The position numbers and the translations under genes are program-made. Source: Promethearchaeota archaeon (GTDB lineage Archaea; Asgardarchaeota; Lokiarchaeia; Sigyniarchaeales; SOKP01). Taken from it: 64,000 nucleotides of DNA. The notes beneath the pieces are model-generated. The model was not told the DNA's origin. It saw nothing but the letters and a program-made list of their open reading frames with translations, and did no database searches. Below, piece after piece: positions 9,479-18,758 of the stretch. The stretch is from contig JAHPZE010000025.1 in NCBI GenBank assembly GCA_019058365.1, forward strand, positions 1 to 64,000, in the 5' to 3' direction. Position 1 is the stretch's first letter. Each line of letters starts with the position of its first letter.

Positions 9479-10522
9479 TTAAACTCCATATTTTTTATAA
9501 TAATTTAACCAATACTCATACATTTCTTTTAGAGTATCTTCAATAGGAATCAAAACGTCCCATCCCAATTCGTTTTTAATTTTTGAATTATCTCCTAGAA
9601 TAATATCTTCATCAGTTTTTCTTAGTTTTTCTGGAATATTTTCTTTCACTTCAATTTTCTTTGATGAAAAACTCAATGCAATATTTAAAATTTGTCGAAT
9701 TTGAATCTTTTTTCCAGAACAGACATTATAAATTTCTCCAGGAGTTCCCTTAATCGCCGCTAACCAAATGGCGTTAATTGAATCTTTTACTCCAGTAAAA
9801 TCACGATAAGAATTTAGGTTTCCAACTTCAATTATGGGTTCTGATAATCCTAACTCGATTTGGGCCACTTTTCTAATGAAATCTGAAGTAGCATCATTAA
9901 TTCTACGAATTCCAGTTTGATTGAAAAATCTAAGATTAATAATTTCAATTCCAAAGTTTAAATAATATTGGCGAGCAAGAAGTTCAGCAGCGATTTTACT
10001 AATACCATAAGGATGTACTGCTAATAACGGATCGCTTTCTCTTAATGGACTATTAGTTTTAGCAGTTGTACCAAATTCGGTACTTGTGCAAGCTAATATG
10101 ACTCTTGCTTTAATTTTGTGTTTTTTTATCGGTTCAAAAACATTTATCGTTCCAATTACATTGGTTTCAATTGTATTAACTGGATCCTCCCAAGAAGCTA
10201 TTATGTAAGGTTGAGCAGCAAAATGAAATATAAATTTAGGTTTAATTTCGCTAACAATTCTCTCTAAAAGTGAAGCATTTTTTATATCACATTCTATGAT
10301 ATTTAACTTTCTATTATTGGTTGGAATTTTAATATTTTCACCAAAAAGGTTCAGTTTTTCATTATCAGAGAATGTTAATTTATTCTCTGTGTACTGAGCT
10401 AAATTTCTATATACTTGTTCTGGCCTCTCTATAGCATAAATATCAATATCTTTTTTGATACAAAAATCAATTAAATTAGACCCTAAAAAACCGTTAGCAC
10501 CTGTAATAATTATGTTATCCAT
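9479..10522 (-). CDS. NAD(P)-dependent nucleotide-sugar epimerase/dehydratase (SDR, RMD/GMD-like)
   Basis: Extended SDR. The cofactor motif GANGFLGSN is at the N-terminus; ACTSTEFG and YGISK (with YxxxK) give the catalytic Ser/Thr, Tyr and Lys. The C-terminal part (FFNQTGIRR, YRDFTGVKDS, YNVCSGK) is typical of the GDP-6-deoxy-sugar branch (GDP-mannose 4,6-dehydratase, or the reductase RMD). The exact reaction is not decided: the canonical dehydratase Glu position (SSSE) is not obvious, which favours a reductase or epimerase. About 29 bp downstream of the zinc-containing epimerase gene on the same strand, so probably one transcript. Confidence 0.75.
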   Translation of the reverse strand: MDNIIITGANGFLGSNLIDFCIKKDIDIYAIERPEQVYRNLAQYTENKLTFSDNEKLNLFGENIKIPTNNRKLNIIECDIKNASLLERIVSEIKPKFIFHFAAQPYIIASWEDPVNTIETNVIGTINVFEPIKKHKIKARVILACTSTEFGTTAKTNSPLRESDPLLAVHPYGISKIAAELLARQYYLNFGIEIINLRFFNQTGIRRINDATSDFIRKVAQIELGLSEPIIEVGNLNSYRDFTGVKDSINAIWLAAIKGTPGEIYNVCSGKKIQIRQILNIALSFSSKKIEVKENIPEKLRKTDEDIILGDNSKIKNELGWDVLIPIEDTLKEMYEYWLNYYKKYGV

Positions 10523-10551
10523 TTTAAACTATAATTCCATTCTACTTAACT

Positions 10552-11685
10552 TTATTTCAATAAACCTTTTTCTTTTAATTTGTCTAGCACAATTTCAGAT
10601 GTTTCTTTTATATATTTTGCTTGTGGTTTTATCCACTCTATTAAATCATCGATCCCTTTTTTAAAAGTTATTAATGGTCTATAACCTAACTTATTTTTTA
10701 TTTTTGAAATATCGGCAATACAATGTCTTATATCACCTATTCTATATTGTTGGTTAAATATAGGTTTTAAATCTGGACTGATTTTCCTAGTTATTATTTC
10801 TGCTACTTCCCTTATTGTGATTGGTATACTTGTACCAACATTAAAAACTTCACCGTTAGCAGCATTTTTCTCAATAGCAAGAGTTAATGCTTGACAAACA
10901 TCATTTACATTTATAAAATCACGTGATGAGTTTCCATCTTCAAAAATAATTGGAGGTTTTCCAGTGAGAGCTCGAGTACTAAATATTGCACAGACGCCTG
11001 TATACGGATTTGAAAGTGCTTGTCTTGTACCATATGTTAAAAAAAACCTTAACACTGTTGTATTTATGCCGTAAGTATTCCCAATCATTAAACCCATTTT
11101 TTCTTGAGCTTGTTTAGAGAAAGCATAAATTGAACTAGGATTCAACGGTGAATCTTCATCAGTTAGAAGAGGTTTAACCTTAGATCCACAATTGGGGCAA
11201 CTTAACTCCCATTCTTTATGTTTCAATTGATTTAATGATCTTAATTTGGGAAAAACTACCCCACAAGAATCACAATGACATTTACCTTCTCCATAAACTG
11301 TGTTAGATGATGCTAAAATAACTTTTTTCACATTATGTGGACTATTAACTAAAATATCAAGTAAATTAGCCAAACCGAGTATATTATTATCTACATATTT
11401 CTTTATATTATACATTGATTGTCCCACTCCCACCATCGCTGCTAAATGAAAGACTACGTCACTCTCTCCTACTAAATCTTCCAATTTTTTATAGTCAGTC
11501 ACAGAACCTCTATGGAATTTCGCACTTTTATTAAGATAATCTGGAGGATGATCTCTTTTTCCATGAACTTGCTCTTCTAATGTATCAATAATGGATACTT
11601 CATACCCTTTTTGATCAATTAATTTATCAACTAAATGGGAACCAATAAAACCCGCTCCACCAGTAACTAATATTTTTTTGGTCAT
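10552..11685 (-). CDS. NAD-dependent nucleotide-sugar 4-epimerase with zinc-ribbon insert (SDR)
   Basis: Extended SDR with GGAGFIGSH at residues 9-16, catalytic S126/S127 and Y187-x3-K191. A Cys-rich loop (C136, C138, C141 and C163, C166, both pairs CxxC) sits between the Ser and Tyr motifs and probably binds zinc. Similar inserts occur in some UDP-glucose/dTDP-rhamnose 4-epimerase relatives. Likely makes a UDP- or dTDP-sugar epimer for glycan synthesis. First gene of a two-gene minus-strand unit, with a 180-bp divergent spacer to hddA. ATG start. Confidence 0.8.
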   Translation of the reverse strand: MTKKILVTGGAGFIGSHLVDKLIDQKGYEVSIIDTLEEQVHGKRDHPPDYLNKSAKFHRGSVTDYKKLEDLVGESDVVFHLAAMVGVGQSMYNIKKYVDNNILGLANLLDILVNSPHNVKKVILASSNTVYGEGKCHCDSCGVVFPKLRSLNQLKHKEWELSCPNCGSKVKPLLTDEDSPLNPSSIYAFSKQAQEKMGLMIGNTYGINTTVLRFFLTYGTRQALSNPYTGVCAIFSTRALTGKPPIIFEDGNSSRDFINVNDVCQALTLAIEKNAANGEVFNVGTSIPITIREVAEIITRKISPDLKPIFNQQYRIGDIRHCIADISKIKNKLGYRPLITFKKGIDDLIEWIKPQAKYIKETSEIVLDKLKEKGLLK

Positions 11686-11874
11686 ATGATATTCTTAAGA
11701 CTAATTTTAGATATTTTAATAGTCCATAAGTTACTATTTAAATTAAAGAATATGATAAACCAATAAAATTGAATTAATTTATTGATAATTTATTAGAATA
11801 AGCGATCAAATTTTTTAATGATTTAACATGAACAAATTTGATATTGAAGTACATTTTCAATAACAGTGATTTAT
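11686..11874. promoter_or_regulatory. Divergent intergenic region between the epimerase and heptose operons
   Basis: About 190 bp of AT-rich DNA separating two divergent transcription units. It must hold both promoters; TATA-like stretches (for example TTTAAATTAA near 11740) are present, but AT richness prevents a firm assignment. Confidence 0.35.
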
Positions 11875-12885
11875 ATGATAATTCGTTCAAAAGCCCCATT
11901 CAGAGTGAGTTTTGGTGGAGGAGGAACAGATATGACACCATATTGTATTGAGTATGGGGGGTGTGTAATAAATACAACTATTGATCGTCATGTGTATATT
12001 ACTTTGAAACCAAGACAAGATAAAGAAATTCATATTTTTTCAATTAATCTCAATAAAGAATTTCAATTTAAAATTGGAGACAGAAATTATTCTACAGAAT
12101 TTGACCTATTCAAGGGAGTTATTAATGTCTTAGAAATAAAGGAGGGATTCGATATCATAGTATATTCAGAATTACCCACAGGCTCTGGAATGGGTGGATC
12201 ATCTTCCTTATCAGTAGCATTAATAGGTGCTTTCAATAAATATTTGAATTTAGAATTGTCCAAACATGATATAGCACAAAAAGCATATAATATTGAGCGT
12301 ATTGAATTAAGACAGAAAGGAGGATATCAAGATCAATTTGCGGCTGCTTATGGGGGTTTCAATTTTATGGAATTTATCAAAGATACAAAAGTAATTCCCA
12401 TAAATGCGAGCAAAGATATGATCAATGAGCTCCAATTTCGGCTAATTTTATGTTATGTGGGGGGTTCTCATTTTTCTTCTGACATACAAGAAGAAGTACT
12501 ACAAGGGTATGATATTGAAAAGAAGTCGTATATTGAAGCGATGCAAGATCTCAAAGATGTAGCTCATTCTATGAGAAATATCGTAGAATCTAACAATTTA
12601 AATAGATTGAATGAATTTGGAGAACTTTTACATAAAGGCTGGTTAGCTAAAAAGAGTTTAAGTAATAAAATATCAAATAAAAATATAGAAAATTTTTATT
12701 TAACTTCAAGAAAACTTGGAGTTCTCGGAGGAAAACTATTGGGTGCTGGAGGAGGAGGCCATCTGTTATTATTTTCAGAACCAAATCAGAAACCTAAAGT
12801 AATACAAGAGTTAGAAAAAATAGGAGGAAAAATTGTTAATTTTCATTTTAATCCAAAGGGTCTTGAAGTATGGGAAATTAAGTAA
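11875..12885 (+). CDS. hddA: D-glycero-D-manno-heptose 7-phosphate kinase (GHMP family)
   Basis: Phosphorylates heptose 7-phosphate at C1. GHMP kinase features: N-terminal RSKAPFRVSFGGGGTD typical of HddA, ATP-binding LPTGSGMGGSSSL near residue 100, and the C-terminal GGKLLGAGGGGHLL glycine loop. A GTG three codons upstream (11866) could be used, but ATG at 11875 begins exactly where HddA homologues start. First gene of an eight-gene plus-strand run whose other members make or use sedoheptulose-7-phosphate, which supports the heptose assignment over other GHMP kinases. Confidence 0.88.
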   Translation: MIIRSKAPFRVSFGGGGTDMTPYCIEYGGCVINTTIDRHVYITLKPRQDKEIHIFSINLNKEFQFKIGDRNYSTEFDLFKGVINVLEIKEGFDIIVYSELPTGSGMGGSSSLSVALIGAFNKYLNLELSKHDIAQKAYNIERIELRQKGGYQDQFAAAYGGFNFMEFIKDTKVIPINASKDMINELQFRLILCYVGGSHFSSDIQEEVLQGYDIEKKSYIEAMQDLKDVAHSMRNIVESNNLNRLNEFGELLHKGWLAKKSLSNKISNKNIENFYLTSRKLGVLGGKLLGAGGGGHLLLFSEPNQKPKVIQELEKIGGKIVNFHFNPKGLEVWEIK

Positions 12886-12917
12886 ATTTAAAAAAGTATG
12901 ATTAAAGAGATAATAAG

Positions 12918-13484
12918 ATGGAAAGTGAAATAATCTCAATTTTAAATGAAAGTATTAAAGTTAAAGAAAAGATTAAGGAATTAACACCAATTATTGTAGA
13001 AATATCTAAGAAAATTATAAATGCTTATAAAAATAAGAAAAAAGTTGTTCTTTTTGGTAATGGTGGAAGCGCAGCAGATGCACAACATATTGCTGCTGAA
13101 TTTGTAGGAAAATTTTATAAAGATCGAGATTCACTTCCTTCTCTTGCTTTTCACACCAACGCATCAGTTCTTACAGCAATATCCAATGATTTTGGTTATG
13201 ATTTAGTGTTTGAAAGACAAGTATCCTCATTTGTAGAAGAAGGAGATATTGCTATTGGTATTAGTACATCTGGAAATTCTGCTAATGTAATAAAAGGCTT
13301 GATAAAAGCTAAAGAAAAAGGTGCTATAACTGTAGGTTTTACGGGGGAGAAAAATAGTAGAGTTGCGGATATTACAGATATTTGTTTAAAAATACCATCA
13401 AACGATACACCAAGAATTCAAGAAGGACATATAACTGTTGGACATATTATCTGTTATTTAGTTGAAAAAGAACTGTTTGGGTAA
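12918..13484 (+). CDS. gmhA: Sedoheptulose-7-phosphate isomerase
   Basis: Converts sedoheptulose 7-phosphate into D-glycero-D-manno-heptose 7-phosphate. SIS-fold protein with FGNGGSAADAQHIAAEF (phosphate loop plus catalytic Glu), the second loop GISTSGNSANV, and the C-terminal EGHITVGHIIC that supplies the catalytic His. Length (188) is standard for GmhA. It lies 32 bp after hddA and 10 bp before rpe, consistent with one operon. ATG start. Confidence 0.93.
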   Translation: MESEIISILNESIKVKEKIKELTPIIVEISKKIINAYKNKKKVVLFGNGGSAADAQHIAAEFVGKFYKDRDSLPSLAFHTNASVLTAISNDFGYDLVFERQVSSFVEEGDIAIGISTSGNSANVIKGLIKAKEKGAITVGFTGEKNSRVADITDICLKIPSNDTPRIQEGHITVGHIICYLVEKELFG

Positions 13485-13494
13485 CTGGTAATTC

Positions 13495-14130
13495 ATGAAA
13501 AAAATCGCAGTTTCTATTCATGCAACAGACGACTTCACAGTTGATATCTTAAAGGAATTAGAAGGGTTTGATTATATACATGTTGATGTCATGGATGGTA
13601 AATTTGTAAATAATACAAATAACAATCTAAATGTTTTTAAAATTTTAAAAGAAACTTATGAACTCCCCATAATAGCCCATTTAATGGTCATAAATCCCAT
13701 AGATTATATTGAAAAAATTGTCCATTATATTGACATTTTTTTATTTCATATTGAAATTGATAACAATAAGACTAAAATAATAAACGAAGTAAGAAAGAAA
13801 CATAAGAAAGTCGGTTTTGCTGTAAATCCAGAGACTCATATTTCTGAAATTATACCTTATCTTAAAAAAATCGATCTTGTCTTAATTATGAGTGTAAATC
13901 CCGGTTGGGCAGGTCAGAAATTTATACCAAATACAATAGAAAAAGTAAATAAATTAGCAGAATATAAAATGAAATATGACTTTCTGATTGATGTTGATGG
14001 TGGAATTAATCTTGAAAACGCAAAACTATTAAAAAATACAGATATTTTATCTAGCTCAAGTGCTATATTAAAAGCTAAAAATCCAAATAACACAATTAAA
14101 TTGCTTAAAGAATCTGATGAAAACAACTGA
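13495..14130 (+). CDS. rpe: Ribulose-phosphate 3-epimerase
   Basis: Interconverts ribulose 5-phosphate and xylulose 5-phosphate, feeding transketolase. TIM-barrel motifs are complete: [29 protein letters not shown] (phosphate loop) and IDVDGGIN, including the metal-binding His and Asp residues. The N-terminal strand is SIHAT instead of the usual SILSAD. The 3' end overlaps gmhB by 14 bp, so translation is probably coupled. Its position between gmhA and gmhB suggests it is dedicated to making the heptose precursor; a different aldose-phosphate epimerase activity cannot be excluded. Confidence 0.85.
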   Translation: MKKIAVSIHATDDFTVDILKELEGFDYIHVDVMDGKFVNNTNNNLNVFKILKETYELPIIAHLMVINPIDYIEKIVHYIDIFLFHIEIDNNKTKIINEVRKKHKKVGFAVNPETHISEIIPYLKKIDLVLIMSVNPGWAGQKFIPNTIEKVNKLAEYKMKYDFLIDVDGGINLENAKLLKNTDILSSSSAILKAKNPNNTIKLLKESDENN

Positions 14131-14665
14131 TACAAATAAAGCAATTTTTTTAGATAGAGATGGTGTGATAAACAAAGAAGTTAGTCATCTTTCAGATCCG
14201 AAAGATTTTGAATTTATTAAGGGCTCAATTGAAGCTTTAAAATTACTTAAACAGAAAGGATTCTTGTTAATTATTATTACCAATCAAGCAGGTATAGCTA
14301 GAGGATACTTTACAGAAAAAACTCTTATAACCATCCACAATAAAATGAAAAATATATTAAAGAAAAATAATATACAGTTAGATGATATATATTATTGTCC
14401 TCACCATCCTGAATTCACAGGTCCATGTGATTGTAGAAAACCAAACCTTGGAATGATTTTAAAAGCACAATTAAAGTATAATATTGATTTAAGTAATTCG
14501 TATATGGTTGGAGACACATTGAATGATATTCAAACAGGTAGAGCAGCAAGGTGCAAAACAGTTTTAGTCTTAACTGGATATGGAAACGAGGAACAAAAAA
14601 AGATAAGCAATATAGTACCGGACATGATATTTAAAAACTTAAAAGAATTTGCTATAAGTATATAA
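14117..14665 (+). CDS. gmhB: D-glycero-D-manno-heptose 1,7-bisphosphate 7-phosphatase
   Basis: Removes the C7 phosphate from heptose 1,7-bisphosphate. HAD phosphatase of the histidinol-phosphate/GmhB group: FLDRDGVIN (nucleophile and acid Asp), [10 protein letters not shown], the zinc loop CPHHPE...CDCRKP, and MVGDTLNDI. Length 182 is normal. Starts inside the end of rpe (14-bp overlap), frame-shifted. Together with HddA and GmhA it would give heptose 1-phosphate. The nucleotidyltransferase that should follow (HddC) is not in this operon. Confidence 0.92.
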   Translation: MKTTDTNKAIFLDRDGVINKEVSHLSDPKDFEFIKGSIEALKLLKQKGFLLIIITNQAGIARGYFTEKTLITIHNKMKNILKKNNIQLDDIYYCPHHPEFTGPCDCRKPNLGMILKAQLKYNIDLSNSYMVGDTLNDIQTGRAARCKTVLVLTGYGNEEQKKISNIVPDMIFKNLKEFAISI

Positions 14666-14709
14666 AACAAATTAATATTATAATCACTAAACTATATTCG
14701 TGAAGTGGA

Positions 14710-15366
14710 ATGAAATTTTTTATAGATACTGCTAATTTAGAACAAATAAAAGAAATGCAAGAACTAGGGATTATTGACGGAGTTACTACAAATCCTACGC
14801 TTTTGGCAAGGGAAGGTGCTGATCCTACAGAACAATTAAGAAAAATATGTGAAATGGTTGATGGACCTGTTAGTGGAGAGGTTATAGGACTAACAACAGA
14901 AGAAATGGTTAAAGAAGCTCGTGAATTAGCTAAAATCGCTCCCAATATAGTAATCAAGATTCCGTTTACGAAGAATGGGATTAAAGCAGTAAATATTCTT
15001 GAACCTGAAGGGATTAAAACCAATGTTACTCTTGTGTTTTCACAAAATCAAGTTTTAATAGCAGCAAAAGCCGGAGCTTCTTATATAAGTCCTTTCATAG
15101 GAAGGTTAATGGATAATGGTCAAAATGAAATTGATATGCTTTGGGAATCAATGGAAATTCTCAACGCTTATGATTTTAAATCTGAATTAATCGTTGCTTC
15201 TGTGAGAAATGCTAGACAAGTCATTGAATCTGCTAAGATGGGAGCGCATATTGCTACAATTCCTTTTAATGTTCTTGACAAAATGTTCAAACATCCAAAT
15301 ACAGATCAAGGATTAGAAGATTTTCTTAAAGATTGGGAAAAACTGCAAAGTAAATTAAAAAAATAA
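14710..15366 (+). CDS. tal: Transaldolase (small TalC/MipB type)
   Basis: Transfers dihydroxyacetone units between sugar phosphates, or acts as a fructose-6-phosphate aldolase-like enzyme. MKFFIDTAN start, [10 protein letters not shown], the Schiff-base lysine in VIKIPFT, and the [11 protein letters not shown] segment are all conserved; 218 residues is the short-subfamily length. ATG preceded by a GTGAAGTGG purine-rich stretch. Located 9 bp before the PfkB-like gene. With transketolase and Rpe it makes sedoheptulose 7-phosphate from C3, C5 and C6 phosphates. Confidence 0.93.
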   Translation: MKFFIDTANLEQIKEMQELGIIDGVTTNPTLLAREGADPTEQLRKICEMVDGPVSGEVIGLTTEEMVKEARELAKIAPNIVIKIPFTKNGIKAVNILEPEGIKTNVTLVFSQNQVLIAAKAGASYISPFIGRLMDNGQNEIDMLWESMEILNAYDFKSELIVASVRNARQVIESAKMGAHIATIPFNVLDKMFKHPNTDQGLEDFLKDWEKLQSKLKK

Positions 15367-15374
15367 TCAAAAAA

Positions 15375-16373
15375 ATGGCTCTTATTGATGAGATTTCCAA
15401 ATGGAATAATAAGAAAGTGTTAGTCATTGGTGATGCTTTAGTAGATAAGTATATAATTGGATATACTGACAGAATCTCTCCTGATGCACCAGTCCCTAAT
15501 GTAAAAATAGAGAATAGTAGTGTTTACATTGGTGCAATTGGATTAGTACTTCAATATATCCAATCTTTAGGGGGAATTCCCGAAGTTTGTACTATTATTG
15601 GTAATGATTTCGAAGGTGATTTTTTTTTAAAGAGGATTAAAGAGTTAAAAGTAGAGCCTTCTGGCATTCTTGTTGATAAAAAAATAAAAACTCCTCAAAT
15701 AACTCGAATAAAAGCTATGAATCAACAACTTTTACGTTTAGAAACGGATTATAATGGTGATTTTTCTCAAAAAATAAGAGAAAAATTTAATGATCTTATA
15801 GCTACCAGATCTCAAGATTTAGGAGCAATATTAATTTTAGATTACGGTTTAGAAGGAATTTTCGAGGATTCGTTTATCCAGAAATTATTACGTTTTTTAA
15901 AACAAAAGTATAAGAACGTACCTATAATTGCTCGTCCTACAAAATTCAATTACTTCCTCTACGAAAATGTGGATTTGATTAGAATGAATCTTCAGAAAGC
16001 ATTGGATACATTCTCAATCGACTGTTGTAATGAAACAAGCATTATTATTGCGGGAAAAAGGATTTTGAACTCTTCCAAATGTAAGAATGTCCTATTGAAT
16101 TATTTAGAAACAGAATCTTTTTTATTTTCAAGTGAAATCGAAAAAGTAGAAAAGTATACTTCTATTTTACAACAACCAGTTAGAAGTTACGTAGCCGTTG
16201 GTAGTGTTATTATGGCAGTTTTAGGGTTATCATTTGCATCTGGAATTTCGGTTTCAGATAGTGTAAGAATTGCACTTTATGCTGCTGCACTCACTGCGAC
16301 TCTTCCACCCATTGAATTCTATAAAACTGAAAAGCTTCATAATTTTATGTTAACTAAAATGAACAATAATTAA
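15375..16373 (+). CDS. HldE/RfaE-like PfkB-family protein, probably catalytically degenerate
   Basis: The fold follows the kinase domain of HldE: VIGDALVDKYIIGYTDRISPDAPVPNVKI at the N-terminus, LRLETDYNG and a LILDYGLEGI strand. Key motifs are lost. The substrate-binding GGAAN becomes IGAIG near residue 50, and the catalytic GAGD anion-hole motif reads AVGS (A274-V275-G276-S277), so the catalytic Asp is Ser. As HddA, encoded in the same operon, can supply the kinase step, this copy is probably an inactive or regulatory pseudoenzyme, or has a new role. The reading frame is intact and well conserved in length, so it is not an obvious decaying gene. 21 bp before the transketolase genes. Confidence 0.75.
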   Translation: MALIDEISKWNNKKVLVIGDALVDKYIIGYTDRISPDAPVPNVKIENSSVYIGAIGLVLQYIQSLGGIPEVCTIIGNDFEGDFFLKRIKELKVEPSGILVDKKIKTPQITRIKAMNQQLLRLETDYNGDFSQKIREKFNDLIATRSQDLGAILILDYGLEGIFEDSFIQKLLRFLKQKYKNVPIIARPTKFNYFLYENVDLIRMNLQKALDTFSIDCCNETSIIIAGKRILNSSKCKNVLLNYLETESFLFSSEIEKVEKYTSILQQPVRSYVAVGSVIMAVLGLSFASGISVSDSVRIALYAAALTATLPPIEFYKTEKLHNFMLTKMNNN

Positions 16374-16394
16374 TTTATTCATTATGGTATTAGA

Positions 16395-17252
16395 ATGGAA
16401 TTATCTAAAGCTGATGAGCAGTCAATCTTAACTGAGATACTGGATATTAAAAAAGATATTTTGAAAATGATATATGAAGCTCAATCAGGTCATCCAGGTG
16501 GTTCTTTATCATGTGCTAATATAATTTATCTTCTTTATAACAAGATTATGAGAATAAATCCTAAAGACCCTTCATGGAAAGAAAGAGATATATTTATTTT
16601 AAGTAAAGGGCATGCGGCTCCTGCACTTTATGCTGTACTATCCAGATTTGGTTTTATAAAAAGAGAGGACTTATTCACATTAAGACAATATGGCTCGAAG
16701 TTACAAGGACATCCGGTTAAAAATTCAAAACTTGGAATAGAAATATCAACTGGATCCTTAGGTATGGGATTATCTATTGGAGTTGGGTGTGCTTTAGCCG
16801 CTAAATTAGATAATATAGATAGATCAATTTTTGTCCTATTAGGTGATGGAGAATTAAATGAAGGGGCTATCTGGGAGGCAGCGATGTCTGCTAATCATTA
16901 TAAATTGGACAATTTAATAGCAATTGTCGATCGTAACGGGATACAAATAGATGGTTCAACTGAAGAAGTAATGGCTTTAGAACCATTAGCAGAAAAATGG
17001 AAGGCATTCGGTTGGGAGGTAATAGAATTGGATGGTTCAAATCTTACAGAGATGCTTCGGGGATTTGAAAGATCTAAAACAATTATAGGTAGACCTAAAG
17101 TCATTATCTCCTATCTAATTAAAGGATCTGATATTTCATTTATGCAACATACTAAAGAATTCCATGGTCGAGCTCCAAATGAAACAGAATATAATGCAGC
17201 TCTTAAAGAATTGGATGATATTAAAACAAAATTGATAAAAGGCGATATATAA
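16395..17252 (+). CDS. tktA1: Transketolase, N-terminal (thiamine-diphosphate-binding) subunit
   Basis: First half of a split transketolase, as is usual in archaea. QSGHPGGSLS and SKGHAAPALY carry active-site His residues; the TPP/metal motif is GDGELNEGAIWEAAMSANHYKLDN followed by VDRNGIQ. The C-terminal part ends shortly after HGRAP. The stop at 17252 and the ATG of the second half at 17254 are adjacent, indicating tight co-expression. Provides C2 transfer for sedoheptulose 7-phosphate synthesis. The gene symbol is only a convenience label for the N-terminal half. Confidence 0.93.
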   Translation: MELSKADEQSILTEILDIKKDILKMIYEAQSGHPGGSLSCANIIYLLYNKIMRINPKDPSWKERDIFILSKGHAAPALYAVLSRFGFIKREDLFTLRQYGSKLQGHPVKNSKLGIEISTGSLGMGLSIGVGCALAAKLDNIDRSIFVLLGDGELNEGAIWEAAMSANHYKLDNLIAIVDRNGIQIDGSTEEVMALEPLAEKWKAFGWEVIELDGSNLTEMLRGFERSKTIIGRPKVIISYLIKGSDISFMQHTKEFHGRAPNETEYNAALKELDDIKTKLIKGDI

Positions 17253-17253
17253 A

Positions 17254-18177
17254 ATGTCTGAACCAACTCTTAGAGATACTTTTGGGGATTATTTAGTTGA
17301 AATTGGAAAGAAAAATAATGAGATTGTTGTTTTAGACGCCGATTTATCATCATCTACAAGAACCTTTAAATTCGCAAAAGCTTATCCTAATCGTTTTTTT
17401 AATATGGGAATTGCGGAACAAAATATGTTAGGAACAGCTTTAGGTTTTGCAATATCTGGAAAAATACCAGTAGTGGGGGGGTTTACTATATTTACAACAG
17501 GAAGAGCGTGGGAATTTATTAGGTTTGCGTGCCTTGACAATTTAAATTTTAAGATTATAACAACACATGGAGGTTTAGTAGGAGAGGATGGAAGTACTCA
17601 TAATTCTCTAGAAGATTTAAGTCTAATGGCGGCACTCCCGAATTTAAATATATTAATCCCTTCAGATAATATTGAATTAACCGAAATTCTAAATTGTACC
17701 TTCAATACTGAAGGACCATTTTATGTCAGATTACCAAGAGGGGCTTTCCCTAAAATTCATCAAGATAAATACAAATTCTGCATAGGAAAGCCAGATATCA
17801 TAAAAGAAGGAAAGGATATTTGCTTAATTGGAACCGGATATGGGAGTACATTAGCTTTAAGATCTGCTAATTTAATCGAAGAGACACTAAAAATATCAAT
17901 TAAAGTAATTAACTTTCCAACTATTAAACCAATTGATGAAAATTCTCTTTTAAAAGAGATAAAATCTGTTAAAGGAATTGTTGTTATAGAAGAGCATAAT
18001 ATTTACTGTGGTTTTGGAAGCATAATCGCTCGGATTGTTTCTGAAAATGTTCCAAAAACGATAAAAATCGTTGGAATAAATAATTCTTTTGGTGAATCTG
18101 GAAAAAGAGAAGTCTTATTAAATTCTTATGGTTTGAATGTAGAAACAATTATAGAACAAATAAAAAAAATTATTTAA
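17254..18177 (+). CDS. tktA2: Transketolase, C-terminal (pyrimidine-binding and C-domain) subunit
   Basis: Second half of the split transketolase. DADLSSSTRTFKF, FNMGIAEQNMLGTALGFA (the Glu that activates thiamine diphosphate) and HGGLVGEDGSTHNSLED are diagnostic; the C-terminal domain runs from about residue 185 (IGTGYGS) to the end. Last gene of the heptose operon; the following gene, cysC, is convergent and 27 bp away. An AT-rich palindromic stretch around 18175-18200 may end both transcripts. Confidence 0.93.
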   Translation: MSEPTLRDTFGDYLVEIGKKNNEIVVLDADLSSSTRTFKFAKAYPNRFFNMGIAEQNMLGTALGFAISGKIPVVGGFTIFTTGRAWEFIRFACLDNLNFKIITTHGGLVGEDGSTHNSLEDLSLMAALPNLNILIPSDNIELTEILNCTFNTEGPFYVRLPRGAFPKIHQDKYKFCIGKPDIIKEGKDICLIGTGYGSTLALRSANLIEETLKISIKVINFPTIKPIDENSLLKEIKSVKGIVVIEEHNIYCGFGSIIARIVSENVPKTIKIVGINNSFGESGKREVLLNSYGLNVETIIEQIKKII

Positions 18178-18204
18178 TTTTTAAATTAAGTTTCTTTTAA
18201 TAAA

Positions 18205-18738
18205 TTAATGTGGTAAATAACCCATATCATTTAACGCATTCAATATCATATCTTTACTTTCTTCAATAGTTTGTTTATCTGTTTCAACTATGATATCCGC
18301 TTTATCTGGTTCCTCGAAAGGATGGTCAATTCCAGTAAAATCCTTTATTACTCCTGCGCGTGCTTTTGCATACATTCCTTTAACATCTCGATTTTCGCAT
18401 TCTTCAAGAGAGCACTTTACATAGACAAGAATATATTCTCCAATTTCATTCCGGGAATATGCTCTGATTTTGTTATATGGAGATACAAAAGATGCTAGAA
18501 CCGCAACTCCATTACGAGTCAAAAGTTTAGCTACAAATGTGACTCTTTCAATGTTCATGTTTCGGTCTTCTTCAGTAAATCCCAAATCTTTTGTTAAACT
18601 TTTCCTAACAATATCTCCATCAAGTCTTTCTACTTTCATTCCTTTTTCTTTTAAATCTTCAGCAACTGCGTTTGCTAAAACGGATTTCCCAGAACACGGA
18701 AGTCCTGTAAACCATAATGTAAATCCTTTATGTTCCAT
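18205..18738 (-). CDS. cysC: Adenylylsulfate (APS) kinase
   Basis: Phosphorylates APS to PAPS, the sulfate donor for sulfotransferases. P-loop GLPCSGKS at the N-terminus, DLGFTEEDRNMNIERV, and the C-terminal KDFTGIDHPFEEP segment are family signatures; length (177) is that of a stand-alone enzyme. Last gene of the minus-strand RHH-sat-phosphodiesterase-cysC run, 20 bp after the phosphodiesterase. No sulfate-reduction genes (apr, dsr, cysH) are present here, so PAPS is more likely used for sulfating glycans than for assimilation; this is inference. Confidence 0.95.
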   Translation of the reverse strand: MEHKGFTLWFTGLPCSGKSVLANAVAEDLKEKGMKVERLDGDIVRKSLTKDLGFTEEDRNMNIERVTFVAKLLTRNGVAVLASFVSPYNKIRAYSRNEIGEYILVYVKCSLEECENRDVKGMYAKARAGVIKDFTGIDHPFEEPDKADIIVETDKQTIEESKDMILNALNDMGYLPH

Positions 18739-18758
18739 TTTTTTTCATTTTAATTTTT

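Noticed and set aside
18175..18204. AT-rich palindrome between tktC and cysC as a bidirectional terminator
   Set aside because: Plausible, but AT-only palindromes are expected by chance here; not listed as a feature.
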